Shown piece after piece: positions 18,968 through 27,578 of a stretch of DNA of 64,000 nucleotides. Position numbers and translations under genes: made by a program. Below the pieces are notes generated by a model that saw nothing but the letters and a program-made list of their open reading frames with translations, had not been told where the DNA came from and searched no databases. The stretch is from Modestobacter sp. VKM Ac-2982 (lineage in GTDB: Bacteria; Actinomycetota; Actinomycetes; Mycobacteriales; Geodermatophilaceae). Each line of letters opens with the position of its first letter. Position 1 is the first letter of the stretch. The stretch covers positions 124,001-188,000 of the forward strand of contig NZ_JAPVBL010000007.1 of NCBI RefSeq assembly GCF_026967935.1, in the 5' to 3' direction.

Positions 18968-20131
18968 GTGACTGTGCCCCCGGTGAGTGTCGCGGAGGCT
19001 TCGCTGCGTGCCTCGGAGATCGCGGAGGCGGTCGCGCGGCCACTGGTCGACCGCACCGATTCCGGCGTCTGGCCGATCGAGCCGCTGCGCGCCCTGCAGA
19101 GAGCCGGATTGGGTGGGCTGGCGGCCCCGCGGTCCCTCGGCGGAGCGGGGCTCGGCCTCAGCGGCGTCGCGGCGGTGGGCGAGGCGCTCGGCCGGGTGTG
19201 CGCCTCCACCGCGTTGTGCTTCGGCATGCACTCCGTGGGCACCGCGGTGATCGCAGCCAAGCCGACCGACCGGCAGCGCACGGACTTCCTGGACGCCATC
19301 GTGGCGGGGGAGCACTTCACGACCCTGGCGCTGTCCGAGCCCGGAACCGGTGCGGCCTTCTGGCTGCCGCAGACCCGGATGACGCAGACCGGATCGGGGA
19401 TGCGGATCGACGGAGAGAAGTCGTTCGTCACCAACGGCTCACAGGCCGACTCCTACGTCGTCAGCACCGTCGCCGCCGACCCGGATGCGCCCGTGGGCGA
19501 GTTCTCCTGCGTCCTCGTCCCCGGCGACTCCGACGGTCTGACCTGGATCGACGCGTGGAACGGCGTCGGCATGCGCGGCAACTCGTCGCGGCGGGCCCGG
19601 CTGGACGGGGTCCGTGTCGGTGCCGACCACCTGCTGGGGGCCGAGGGCGACCAGATCTGGTACGTGTTCGAGGTCGTCGCCCCGTACTTCCTCATGGCGA
19701 TGGCGGGGAGCTACCTCGGGGTCGCGCAGGCCTCCCTGGACGAGGCGACGGCGCACCTGGGCCGTCGGGCTCACGCGCACACAGGCCGCAGGCTGTCGAC
19801 CGAGCCGATCCTCCAGCACCGCCTGGGCGAGCTGTGGGCGCAGGTCGAGCGGACGCGCCGGCTCGTCTACTGGGCCGCCGAGGAGGGCGACGCCGGCGGA
19901 CCGAAGGCGCTGCTCGGCCTCACCGCCGCGAAGGCAGAGGTGGCCAGGTGCGCCGTGGACGTCACCAACGAGGCCATGACGCTGGTCGGCGGTGTCGGTT
20001 ACCGGGACCGCTCACCCCTGGAGCGGCACCTGCGTGATGCCCGGGCCGCCGACGTGATGAGCCCGACGACCGACATCCTGCGCACCTGGACGGGGCGAGC
20101 GGCGCTGGGGCTACCGCTGCTGGGCGATTGA
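18968..20131 (+). CDS. Acyl-CoA dehydrogenase-family protein
   Basis: 387 residues with the helical-sheet-helical ACAD layout. The FAD-binding LSEPGTGAAFW (about 120-130) and TNGSQAD segments are in the middle. The C-terminal helices end EAMTLVGGVGYRDRSPLERHLRDARAADVMSPTTDILRTW. No catalytic Glu is evident at the usual position after the final Gly-rich loop (SPTTDIL instead of YEGTSxIQ), so it may be an atypical member. TATGGT (18954-18959) ends 8 bases before GTG, a possible leaderless promoter. The stop overlaps the next start as TTGA, heading a three-gene operon. Confidence 0.88.
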   Translation: MTVPPVSVAEASLRASEIAEAVARPLVDRTDSGVWPIEPLRALQRAGLGGLAAPRSLGGAGLGLSGVAAVGEALGRVCASTALCFGMHSVGTAVIAAKPTDRQRTDFLDAIVAGEHFTTLALSEPGTGAAFWLPQTRMTQTGSGMRIDGEKSFVTNGSQADSYVVSTVAADPDAPVGEFSCVLVPGDSDGLTWIDAWNGVGMRGNSSRRARLDGVRVGADHLLGAEGDQIWYVFEVVAPYFLMAMAGSYLGVAQASLDEATAHLGRRAHAHTGRRLSTEPILQHRLGELWAQVERTRRLVYWAAEEGDAGGPKALLGLTAAKAEVARCAVDVTNEAMTLVGGVGYRDRSPLERHLRDARAADVMSPTTDILRTWTGRAALGLPLLGD

Positions 20132-22236
20132 CCGGGGCAGGTGGTCCGGGCCGCTGCCTCCTCATCGACGTCGCGGTCGCCGAGGTCTCCCTCGTGGAGG
20201 ACCTCCCCGGAACGGAGCGCATCTCCTCGTCGGACCTCGCCGGCCGGCCGATCTCGGCGGGCGGGCCGGTGGACCTCGTGGTCATCGGGTCGCTGGCCCC
20301 CTCGGCCTTGTCGACGGTGCAGCGGGCTCATCGGTTGTGGCCGGACGCGAGCGTCGCCGTCCTCGCCGGCACCCCCGACGCCGTCCGGCGAGAGGCATCA
20401 TTCGCCCCGGGTGTGCCGCTGGACCTGCTCGTCGCGGGGGTCGATGACGACGGCCTGCTGTCCCGATTGCAGGAGCTGCGCTCCGCCAGCATCGCGCGGC
20501 GTCGGCACAGCGCCGTCCTCGCTGCGGTGATGCTCGACGCGAGCGCAGCCGACACCGGGTCGCCGTCACGGATCACCTCGGTGGGGGCCCTGTTGGAGCA
20601 CGCGCCTCTGGCGGTGCTCGTCGCCAGCGGCGAGGGAGAGGTGCTCGGGTGGAACCGCCGCGCGGAGAGACTCTTCCTGCTGCAGCCGGCCATGTACGGC
20701 CGGCCGGTGGACGAGGTCGTCCCCGGGGCACTGTCGATGGTGACCGCCGCCCCGCCGCCACCCGGTCACGGCGGTGCTCCCGATGTCGTCCGGCCGCCGC
20801 TGCAGCTGCGGCTCGCCGACCGGGTGGAGGTCGAGCTCAGCGCGGTCAGCAGCCAGACCGACCTCGGCCGTCCGGTGGTCCTGCTGCTGGCCGTGGACGT
20901 CACCGAACAGCGGCGAGCGGAACGGGAACGCGACCGGCTCGCCGCCCAGGTCGATCTGCTCGGCCGCGTCTCTCAGTCGCTCCTGGCGTCGCTCGACGTC
21001 GCCGAGTCCCGGTCCCGGCTGGCCGCGACCCTGGTGCCGGCTCTCGCGGACTGGCTCAGCATCCATCTCCTGGACGACCACGACCACCCGTCTGACGTCC
21101 TGGTCCGGCATCGAGCTCCCGCGCTGGCCGCGGTGGTGGGCGAAGTGGAGCGACTGGAGTCCCGCGGCGGCGTGGTCACCGAACCCAGTCGGCGGGCAGC
21201 CGGAGGGGAGGAGGTGCTGCTCCGGGACCTGGATGCCGACGGCCTCGTCGCTCAGGTGCCCGATGCCGCCCTGCGCTCGCTCGTGCGACAGCTCGGCGCG
21301 GACAGCCTGATCGCCGTTCCCATCCCGGGTCGGAACGGCGTCCTCGGCTCACTGCTCGTGGGAAGGGGCTCAGCTCGCGCCCGCTTCGGGGAGGCCGATC
21401 TGACGGTGGCCATCGAGATCGGCCGACGAGCAGGCATGGCGCTGGACAATGCGCGGCTCTACTCCGGGCAGCGTCATCTCGCGACGGAACTGCAGCAGAG
21501 CCTGCTCACAGCCCCGCCGGTCGTCGCCTTCGCCGACATCGCCGTCCGCTATGTCGCCGCCGCGCAGCAGGCGCAGGTCGGAGGTGACTGGTACGACGCC
21601 TTCCGGCAGCGCAGCGGGGACCTCGTTCTCGTCATCGGAGACGTGGTCGGGCACGACACACGCGCCGCGGCCGCGATGGGACAGGTCCGCGGGCTGCTGC
21701 GCGGGATCTGCTTCAACTCCGCCGACGTGCCGAGCCGGTTGCTGTCGTCGGTGGACGAGGCGATCGTTGGGCTGGAGCTGACCACGATGGCCACCGCCGT
21801 CCTGGCCCAGCTGTCCCCGCCCACGGGGTGCGACCGACGGAACGGCGTCCGGATGCAGTGGTCCAACGCCGGGCACCCCCCGCCGCTGTTGCTGGACGCG
21901 TCCGGCCGTGCCCGGCTGCTGGAGCCCGGCACCGGCAAGGCAGATCTTCTGCTCGGCGTCGACTCACTGGCCCGGCGGAGCACCGAGGCGACGACGCTAC
22001 CTGCCGGCTCGACCCTGCTCTTCTACACCGACGGACTGGTCGAACGTCGTGGGCAGGATCTCGACCAGGGTCTCCAGCGGCTGCTGGACGTCGTCGAGCG
22101 GCACGCGGACGAGGACATCGAGAAGCTCTGCGACGCCGTTCTCGGCGTCATGGTCCCGCGGGCGGGGGAGGACGACGTCGCCATGGTCGCCGTCCGGCCG
22201 CGATCGTCCGAGGACGACGAGGTGCTCGGGTCGTGA
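20128..22236 (+). CDS. PP2C/SpoIIE-type serine phosphatase with receiver-like, PAS and GAF domains
   Basis: 702 residues if TTG at 20128 (overlapping the previous TGA) is the start. Residues about 1-130 resemble a degenerate receiver (VDLVVIGSLAP, VAVLAGTPDAV). A PAS domain (about 145-265) contains LEHAPLAVLVASGEGEVLGWN. A GAF domain spans about 275-445. The SpoIIE phosphatase (about 465-690) has VGGDWYDAF, VIGDVVGHD, WSNAGHPPPLLL and FYTDGLVERR, supplying the metal-binding aspartates. Such enzymes dephosphorylate anti-anti-sigma factors. It overlaps the next gene (RsbW-like kinase) by GTGA, a natural partner. Confidence 0.92.
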   Translation: MTGAGGPGRCLLIDVAVAEVSLVEDLPGTERISSSDLAGRPISAGGPVDLVVIGSLAPSALSTVQRAHRLWPDASVAVLAGTPDAVRREASFAPGVPLDLLVAGVDDDGLLSRLQELRSASIARRRHSAVLAAVMLDASAADTGSPSRITSVGALLEHAPLAVLVASGEGEVLGWNRRAERLFLLQPAMYGRPVDEVVPGALSMVTAAPPPPGHGGAPDVVRPPLQLRLADRVEVELSAVSSQTDLGRPVVLLLAVDVTEQRRAERERDRLAAQVDLLGRVSQSLLASLDVAESRSRLAATLVPALADWLSIHLLDDHDHPSDVLVRHRAPALAAVVGEVERLESRGGVVTEPSRRAAGGEEVLLRDLDADGLVAQVPDAALRSLVRQLGADSLIAVPIPGRNGVLGSLLVGRGSARARFGEADLTVAIEIGRRAGMALDNARLYSGQRHLATELQQSLLTAPPVVAFADIAVRYVAAAQQAQVGGDWYDAFRQRSGDLVLVIGDVVGHDTRAAAAMGQVRGLLRGICFNSADVPSRLLSSVDEAIVGLELTTMATAVLAQLSPPTGCDRRNGVRMQWSNAGHPPPLLLDASGRARLLEPGTGKADLLLGVDSLARRSTEATTLPAGSTLLFYTDGLVERRGQDLDQGLQRLLDVVERHADEDIEKLCDAVLGVMVPRAGEDDVAMVAVRPRSSEDDEVLGS

Positions 22237-22757
22237 ACCAGGAGACCCCGGGGACCGGACTCCCGGGCGGCCCGGCCGCTGCGACGATCGAGGCCGTCCG
22301 GAACTCCTGGCGACGCGTGAGCCCGGTTCCCGACGTGCCGCCCGCTGACGTCGTGGAGCTGACCTCGCTGCGGCAGCTCGGGGCTGTCCGTCGTCACGTC
22401 CGGGCTCTCCTGACCGCGTCGCTGCAGGCCGACGGCATCCGGACCGATGACGACGTCGAAGAGATCGTGGACCGGGCCATCCTCGTGATCGACGAGCTGG
22501 CCTCGAACGCCCTGCGCCACGGCACTCTTCCGGCCCGCCTCGATCTGAGGGAGGCCGGCGATCACTGGGTCGTCGTCGCCACCGACTCGGCCCGGGACGA
22601 GCTCCCGCTGCCCGCGGTCGATCGCCCGGCCGGCCAGGGGGGATACGGGCTCTACGTCATCGCAGACCTGACGTCGGCGCACGGTGTCGACGTCGATGGC
22701 GTCACGAAGCGCGTGTGGGCGCTGCTGCCCAAGCACGGGTCGCCCCGTCCCGAGTAG
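22233..22757 (+). CDS. RsbW-like anti-sigma factor / GHKL serine kinase
   Basis: 174 residues from the GTG overlapping the phosphatase stop. The GHKL ATP-binding N box DELASNALRHG (about 88-98) and the G box GQGGYGLYVI are clear. It is probably a switch-protein kinase that phosphorylates anti-anti-sigma factors or binds a sigma factor, opposed by the upstream SpoIIE phosphatase. No STAS anti-anti-sigma or sigma gene lies alongside, so the third partner must be elsewhere. Confidence 0.9.
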   Translation: MNQETPGTGLPGGPAAATIEAVRNSWRRVSPVPDVPPADVVELTSLRQLGAVRRHVRALLTASLQADGIRTDDDVEEIVDRAILVIDELASNALRHGTLPARLDLREAGDHWVVVATDSARDELPLPAVDRPAGQGGYGLYVIADLTSAHGVDVDGVTKRVWALLPKHGSPRPE

Positions 22758-22818
22758 CGGCCTGATCGCCGCCGTGGCAGCCACGACAGGACGACGACCT
22801 GCCGGTCCGGTGACCGCA

Positions 22819-22919
22819 CCTCGAACAGCTGCTCACCGTCCCCCGGGGTGCGGTCTGGCAGGTCGACGACGTTGAGGACCTCGGGTCCACCGAATTCGGT
22901 GATCTGGACGGCACAGGTG
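22819..22919 (-). repeat. Dispersed QOR-5' repeat, copy E (degraded)
   Basis: The minus strand reads CAVQITEFGGPEVL, then VVDLPDRTPGDGEQLFEV, matching codons 2-34 of the quinone oxidoreductase. The ATG is destroyed and the breakpoint/tail part is missing. Many third positions and several amino acids differ from copies B, D and F, so it is older. It lies about 60 bases after the RsbW-like gene stop. Confidence 0.88.
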
Positions 22920-23171
22920 TACGCCAGGCTGGGGCCAGGCCCCCGTCGGGCTCACCGGTTCCACCTCGACGCACCAGACGGCTCGTGGGCACCGGGCCTG
23001 CCCCGCAAGTCGGCGTCGTTCGGGGCGCCCGTTCGATGCCCGTCTGTCGGGGCTCAGGCGGCCGAGGTCGTCGCACGTCGAGCCCGCGGTCGGCGACGTC
23101 GGCCACCTCGTCGCGCGACTGGTCGGTGCAGCTCGGCTCCAGCCGCTGACGGAGCAGGTCCGCTCCTCCGG

Positions 23172-23335
23172 GGCCGGCGCGCGTAGAGGACGAGGGCCGG
23201 TGGGAGGTTGCAGCAGACCGTCCGGCCGAGCAGCATTTCTTCGAGCCGGACGTCCAGCTGCCGGCGGAGGTGCCGGGCAGCCGGGTTCCATCGGCTGTGC
23301 AGGTAGGCGAACGTGCTGAAGGCACCCTGCGGGGA
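23172..23335 (-). pseudogene. Methyltransferase C-terminal fragment
   Basis: The minus strand encodes GLSPQGAFSTFAYLHSRW, then RRQLDVRLEEMLLGRTV, then NLPPALVLYARRP. This matches the last ~60 residues of the methyltransferase at 38131-38832 (GLSPDGVFTTFAYVHSRW and so on). The rest of that gene is absent. It is joined directly to the truncated aldo/keto reductase on its right. Confidence 0.85.
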
Positions 23336-23825
23336 GAGGCCGGGACGTTCGAGACGCCGATCGCCCGGAACTCCCCTCTCGGACGAGGTCGTCGAGGGTC
23401 GTGAAGGTCTCCTCCACGGGCGTGTGCGCGTCCCACTGGTGCATCCAGTAGCGGTCGATCTGGTCCGTCTCGAGCCGCCTCAGCGACTCGTGCAACTGCG
23501 TGTGGAGGGCCTTCCGGCCGGCACCGCCTGCGTTGGGGTCGTCCGGGTGCAGGGTGCCGCCGAACTTCGTGGCCAGCACGACCCGGTCCCGGCGGGAGGG
23601 GTTGCGGACGAACCAGGCGCCGAGGGTCTCCTCCGACAGGCCACCGGTGTACTGGTTGGCCGTGTCGAGGAAGTTCCCGCCGGCGTCGAGGTAGCGGTCG
23701 AAGATCTGGTGCGACAGCTCGGGCACCGACCCCCAGGTCCCGTCGTCGAAGGTCATCGTCCCGAGCGCCAGCGGGCTCACACGCAGCCCCGAGGTGCCCA
23801 GCGTGCGACAGGAGTCGTTGCTCAC
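23336..23825 (-). pseudogene. Truncated aldo/keto reductase, frameshifted and fused to a methyltransferase fragment
   Basis: From a GTG at 23825 the frame reads CRTLGTSGLRVSPLALGTMTF, with the AKR tetrad residues in FLDTANQY, ATKFG and MHQWD. After LVREG (about 23390) a one-base shift is needed to continue as EFRAIGVSNVPA, and the sequence then changes abruptly to the methyltransferase fragment at about 23335. The C-terminal half of the barrel, including cofactor residues, is missing, so the product cannot be functional. An alternative ATG at 23900 extends the N-terminus. Confidence 0.85.
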
Positions 23826-23920
23826 GAGATTGCTGACGTCCAGCTCGCCGATGAAGGGCGCGCCTCCCTGGGAGCGGTGCACCCTGTCTGGCCTCTCCAC
23901 CTGCGGGCAGCATCGGGTCC

Positions 23921-24322
23921 ATGACGCCAGCCCCCGCAGACGTGGGCCCTCCGGACACCCCGGGCCCGACGACCGCCTCGATCACGCGGTGGGTCGAGGA
24001 CTACGTGACGGCCTGGAAGAGCAACGCCCGCGCCGACATCGAGGCCCTCTTCACCGACGACGCCGAGTACCACGAATCGCCCTTCGACACCCGGTGGATC
24101 GGTCGGGACGCGATCGTCGAGGGCTGGCGAAGCCGGTGGGACTGGCAGGGTGGCGGATGGGAGTTCGAGTGGTCCCTCAACGCGATCAACGGGTGGGACG
24201 TCGTCATCACCGGGATCGGGAGGTACACGAAGCTCGGCGACTTCGACAACCTCTGGACCGTGACCTTCGACCGATCCGGCCGCTGCAGGCGGTTCGTGAT
24301 GGTGAACACCGAACGGAGCTGA
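23921..24322 (+). CDS. SnoaL-like / NTF2-fold protein
   Basis: 133 residues. ITRWVEDYVTAWKSNARADIEALFTDDAEYHESPF and the WIGRDAIVEGW stretch are typical of SnoaL-like polyketide-cyclase or NTF2-fold proteins, small cone-shaped dimers that bind or isomerise hydrophobic ligands. The substrate is unknown. It starts at ATG 23921, just right of the broken reductase. It is followed after 2 bases by the XRE regulator gene, so they are probably co-transcribed. Confidence 0.85.
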   Translation: MTPAPADVGPPDTPGPTTASITRWVEDYVTAWKSNARADIEALFTDDAEYHESPFDTRWIGRDAIVEGWRSRWDWQGGGWEFEWSLNAINGWDVVITGIGRYTKLGDFDNLWTVTFDRSGRCRRFVMVNTERS

Positions 24323-24324
24323 CC

Positions 24325-25224
24325 ATGCCGGGATCGCAGCCCTGCGGGAGAGGCAACGAGCTCGGGGACTTCCTCCGAGCCCAACGCGCCCGGCTCACCC
24401 CCGAGTCAGCGGGCCTGCGCAGCATCGGCAGCCGACGCGTGACCGGCCTGCGGCGCGAGGAGGTCGCCGTGCTGGCCGGCGTGAGCTCCGACTACTACGC
24501 CCGCCTCGAGCAGGGGCGCGAGCGCACCCCCTCCCCGCAGCTCATGGAGGCGGTCGCCCGCGCGCTGCAACTCGGCGCGGATGCCCGCGACCACGCCTTC
24601 CGCCTGGCGCGGCTCGCCCCGACGACCCGGGTCACCGACGAGCAGGCGAGCCCACACCTGCGGCAGCTGATCAACTCGTTCCCCACGGCCGCGGCCTACG
24701 TGGTGAACCCCGCCTTCCGGGTGCTCGCGGCCAACGACATCGCAACCGGGTTGATCGCTCCCGCCCACCACGACGGCCACGTGATGCAGTACATGTTCCT
24801 CGACCCGACCGCGCCGACGTACTTCGTGCACTGGGACGACGCCGCGCACGCCGCGGTGAGTGGCATCCGCCTCGCCGCGGGCTTCTCGCCGCCCCACCCC
24901 GAGGTCGCTGCCCTCGTGCGCCGCCTCTACGTGCGCAGCCCGGCGTTCGCCGCCATGTGGGACGACCACGAGGTTGCCGGACTCACGACCGTGCACATGC
25001 ACATCCGGCATCCCGCCGTCGGCGAGCTCGAGCTGGCCTACCAGACGTTCGACGTGCGCGAGTCCCCGGGACTGCAGTTGACCGTGGCCAGCGCTGCACC
25101 AGGCAGTCCCAGCGAGGACGCCCTTGCCCTCCTCGGCACGATCGAGGCGACGCAGCGCGAGGGCGCGCCAGGTCTTCGACAGCCCGGTGCCCCCCGCACG
25201 TCACAGACACAGGAGCTCCCGTGA
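24325..25224 (+). CDS. XRE-family regulator with MmyB-like domain
   Basis: 299 residues from ATG 24325. The HTH (about 15-70) contains VTGLRREEVAVLAGVSSDYYARLEQGR, and the ligand domain includes VVNPAFRVLAANDIATGL and YQTFDVRESPGLQL. Same family as the regulator at 8516-9373, but not a recent duplicate. It starts 2 bases after the SnoaL-like gene, and its stop overlaps the MazG-like gene (GTGA), so the three form a unit. Confidence 0.9.
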   Translation: MPGSQPCGRGNELGDFLRAQRARLTPESAGLRSIGSRRVTGLRREEVAVLAGVSSDYYARLEQGRERTPSPQLMEAVARALQLGADARDHAFRLARLAPTTRVTDEQASPHLRQLINSFPTAAAYVVNPAFRVLAANDIATGLIAPAHHDGHVMQYMFLDPTAPTYFVHWDDAAHAAVSGIRLAAGFSPPHPEVAALVRRLYVRSPAFAAMWDDHEVAGLTTVHMHIRHPAVGELELAYQTFDVRESPGLQLTVASAAPGSPSEDALALLGTIEATQREGAPGLRQPGAPRTSQTQELP

Positions 25225-25583
25225 ACCACCCAGAACAGGTCGACCTGGAGTCAGCCCGCCGGCGGGCGATGGAGGTCCGGGCCCTGTACGAGGCCATCGA
25301 GCGTCGATTGAACGGCCAGGTGTGGACGCTCCAGGAGCTCATGCTGGGCTTCAGCAACGACGTCGGCACAGTCGGTCGCCTGGTCCTGGCGCATGACGGG
25401 ACCTGGGAGATCGCCGGCGACGTCGATGCGCAACTGGCGCACAAGCTGTCCGAGTCGCTGTGGTGGGTGATCGTCATCGCCGAGCGCCTCGGCATCGACA
25501 TCTCCGCCGCCTTCGCCGACACGATGGACCGGATCGAGCAGGGCCTCGCCCCCTCGGCCGGCGGATCCACCGCGCATTCCTGA
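25221..25583 (+). CDS. MazG-like nucleotide pyrophosphohydrolase-fold protein
   Basis: 120 residues from a GTG overlapping the XRE stop. The all-alpha pattern LQELMLGFSNDVGTVGRLVLAHDG and HKLSESLWWVIVIAERLGIDISAAF resembles the MazG/NTP-PPase superfamily, with acidic residues at the expected helix positions. Members hydrolyse (d)NTPs or act in nucleotide housekeeping. The family match is by eye; enzymatic activity is not assured because a full EExxE metal motif is not obvious. Confidence 0.7.
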   Translation: MNHPEQVDLESARRRAMEVRALYEAIERRLNGQVWTLQELMLGFSNDVGTVGRLVLAHDGTWEIAGDVDAQLAHKLSESLWWVIVIAERLGIDISAAFADTMDRIEQGLAPSAGGSTAHS

Positions 25584-25791
25584 TCTGCTGCCTGCGCCCT
25601 GACCAACAGGACCCTGGTGGTCGCGGGTGGGCGCTGACGGGCATCGGTCCGGGACCGAGGCCACGAGGCGGTGGTGCTGGCCGGCCGAGGGGGCGGGCGA
25701 AGGCCCGCACGTCAGGTGGACCGTGCGGACCGGTTGCGGACGGGGCGGGCGCTGGGACGGTCGACCCCGGCGCCCGCCCGCCATCGTGCAC

Positions 25792-26373
25792 CTAGGCCAC
25801 GGGGTCGCGGAGGATCGTGCGGAGGGAGTGCTGGGGGGTCTCCCGGGTGAAGCCGTCCAGGTGGAGTTCGTGGTGGGGCCCGTTGCGGTGCAGCCCCAGC
25901 CCCTGGGCGAACTCGCCGAGTCGGGCGAGCGTCCCGAACTCCTCCGCAAAGGGCCCGTGGTGCATCACCTGCACGACGTCCCGCTCGGGCAGCGTGAACA
26001 GCTCGATCTCGTCCATGGCGATGGGGCTCGCCGCCCGGGCACGTGCGGCGGCGAGGTCGTCCGCCGTCGTGGTCGCAGGGACGAGCGCCAGCACCCGGTA
26101 ACGGAGTGAGGGGATGGGGTTGACGCTGTAGAAGTCGGCGATCTCGACGGGCGTCGACCCCGTCGGGTACCAGTACTGGATCTCCACGACCGGGCCCGAG
26201 CCGCCCTCGTCCAGGACCCGGGCGATCTCGGCGACGGCGGCCTTCTTGCGGTAGAACGCGTCGGTCCCCGGGGCGCCGGAGCCGCTGATGGAGACGTAGT
26301 GGACGGCCGGAGTGCGCACGGCCTCAGGCTCGTCGGCGGCATGGAGGTGTGGCGTGGAGCGGTTGTCTGACAT
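25792..26373 (-). CDS. GyrI-like small-molecule-binding domain protein
   Basis: 193 residues from ATG 26373, preceded by GAGGAACAC. The sequence VHYVSISGSGAPGTDAFYRKKAAVAEIARVL, then VVEIQYWYPTG and VVQVMHHGPFAEEFGTLARLGEFA, matches stand-alone GyrI/SOUL-type binding domains (SBM superfamily). It is on the same strand as the SDR to its right. The SDR frame runs about 400 bases into this gene in another frame. Confidence 0.8.
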   Translation of the reverse strand: MSDNRSTPHLHAADEPEAVRTPAVHYVSISGSGAPGTDAFYRKKAAVAEIARVLDEGGSGPVVEIQYWYPTGSTPVEIADFYSVNPIPSLRYRVLALVPATTTADDLAAARARAASPIAMDEIELFTLPERDVVQVMHHGPFAEEFGTLARLGEFAQGLGLHRNGPHHELHLDGFTRETPQHSLRTILRDPVA

Positions 26374-27362
26374 GGCGTGTTCCTCGTTCCTCGTGTGCTG
26401 GGTCGGGACCGGTGCTGGGGGGCGACGCTGCCCGATGTGTCGGGGCTGGTGATCGGGAGCGGGGGAGACGGTCCGCACGGCGGCCAGGGTGTGCCCCACG
26501 CTGCGGGGCGACGCAGTCGCGACGGCGGCAGGGGAGCGGGCGGTGGGTGTGCCGATGCCGGTCGGGCGCTGTAGCCACCGTCGACGTCCAAGGAGGCGCC
26601 GTTGAGGTAGGCAGCCTCGTCGCTGGCGACGTACGCCACGAAGGAGGCCACTTCGGCGACGGTCCCGAACCGTCCGATCGGGATGAGCGACCGGAGGGTG
26701 TCCCCGGCCGGGCCGTCGGCCGGGTTGGCGTCGGTGTCGATGGGGCCGGGCTGCACGTTGTTGACCGTGATCCCCCGGGGGCCGAGTTCGCGCGCCAGGC
26801 CCCGGACGAGGCTCGCGACGGCACCCTTGGTCATCCCGTAGGCCGCGGATGCAGCATGGGGAAGGTGGTGGGCTCTGACGCTGCCGATCGTGATGATCCG
26901 GCCGCCCGAGGCCATCGCCGGGGCGCTGAACCGCAGCAGGTCGACGGTCCCCCGGATGTTGACGTCGATCATCCGGTCGATCTCGTCGTCGCTCAGGTCG
27001 GGGACGGGCTTGATGGTGCCGCCGCCGGCGTTGCTCACGACGATGTCCAGGCGACCGCTGCGCTCCAGGACCGTGTCGACGAGCTGTCGCACCTGTGCCC
27101 GGTCGCCGCTGTCCGCGGCGATCGCGCTCGCACGGCCACCCGAGGACCCGACGTCGGCGACGAGAGCGTCAGCGTCGGCTGCGGCTGACGCGTAGGTGAA
27201 GAAGACGTCGGCACCCTCGGCGGCGAGGCGTGTGACGATGCCGGCACCGATGCCCCGTGCGCCTCCGGTGACGAGGGCGGTCTTCCCGGCCTGACGGCCG
27301 GGCTGCGTCCCTGCACGGCTGAAGCTCTGGGTCGATGCGGTGTCGAGCTGGACAGGACTCAT
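25965..27362 (-). CDS. SDR-family oxidoreductase whose native stop is lost
   Basis: The SDR proper covers about residues 1-266 (27362 to about 26565). It has TGGARGIG cofactor motif, SNAGGG, a catalytic Ser near IGSVRAHH, YGMTK and the usual end NGASLDVDGGYSA. A normal gene would stop here. Instead the frame remains open to 25965, adding about 200 Pro/Ser/Arg-rich residues and overlapping the GyrI-like gene by 409 bases on the same strand in another frame. Either an indel removed the stop or the assembly has an error. The start is ATG 27362. Confidence 0.75.
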   Translation of the reverse strand: MSPVQLDTASTQSFSRAGTQPGRQAGKTALVTGGARGIGAGIVTRLAAEGADVFFTYASAAADADALVADVGSSGGRASAIAADSGDRAQVRQLVDTVLERSGRLDIVVSNAGGGTIKPVPDLSDDEIDRMIDVNIRGTVDLLRFSAPAMASGGRIITIGSVRAHHLPHAASAAYGMTKGAVASLVRGLARELGPRGITVNNVQPGPIDTDANPADGPAGDTLRSLIPIGRFGTVAEVASFVAYVASDEAAYLNGASLDVDGGYSARPASAHPPPAPLPPSRLRRPAAWGTPWPPCGPSPPLPITSPDTSGSVAPQHRSRPSTRGTRNTPCQTTAPRHTSMPPTSLRPCALRPSTTSPSAAPAPRGPTRSTARRPPSPRSPGSWTRAARARSWRSSTGTRRGRRPSRSPTSTASTPSPHSVTGCWRSSLRPRRRTTSPPHVPGRRAPSPWTRSSCSRCPSGTSCR

Positions 27363-27578
27363 GGCTGACGGCCTTCGCTCGGATGGTCGGTCGGATGATG
27401 GGGCGGTTCCGCAGTCGTCGCCTGCGGTTGGGTCCAGACCCTCGACACGGTGCCGCTGCGGGCCTGCCCGACGTCGATGCCGAGCTCGGCACTCGGCGCA
27501 CGCGCGAGGCCACGGAGTCGCCGCCGCAGGGCGGGCGGCCGATGGACCACCGGCTGCTCGCCCTGCGGCGACATCGAC

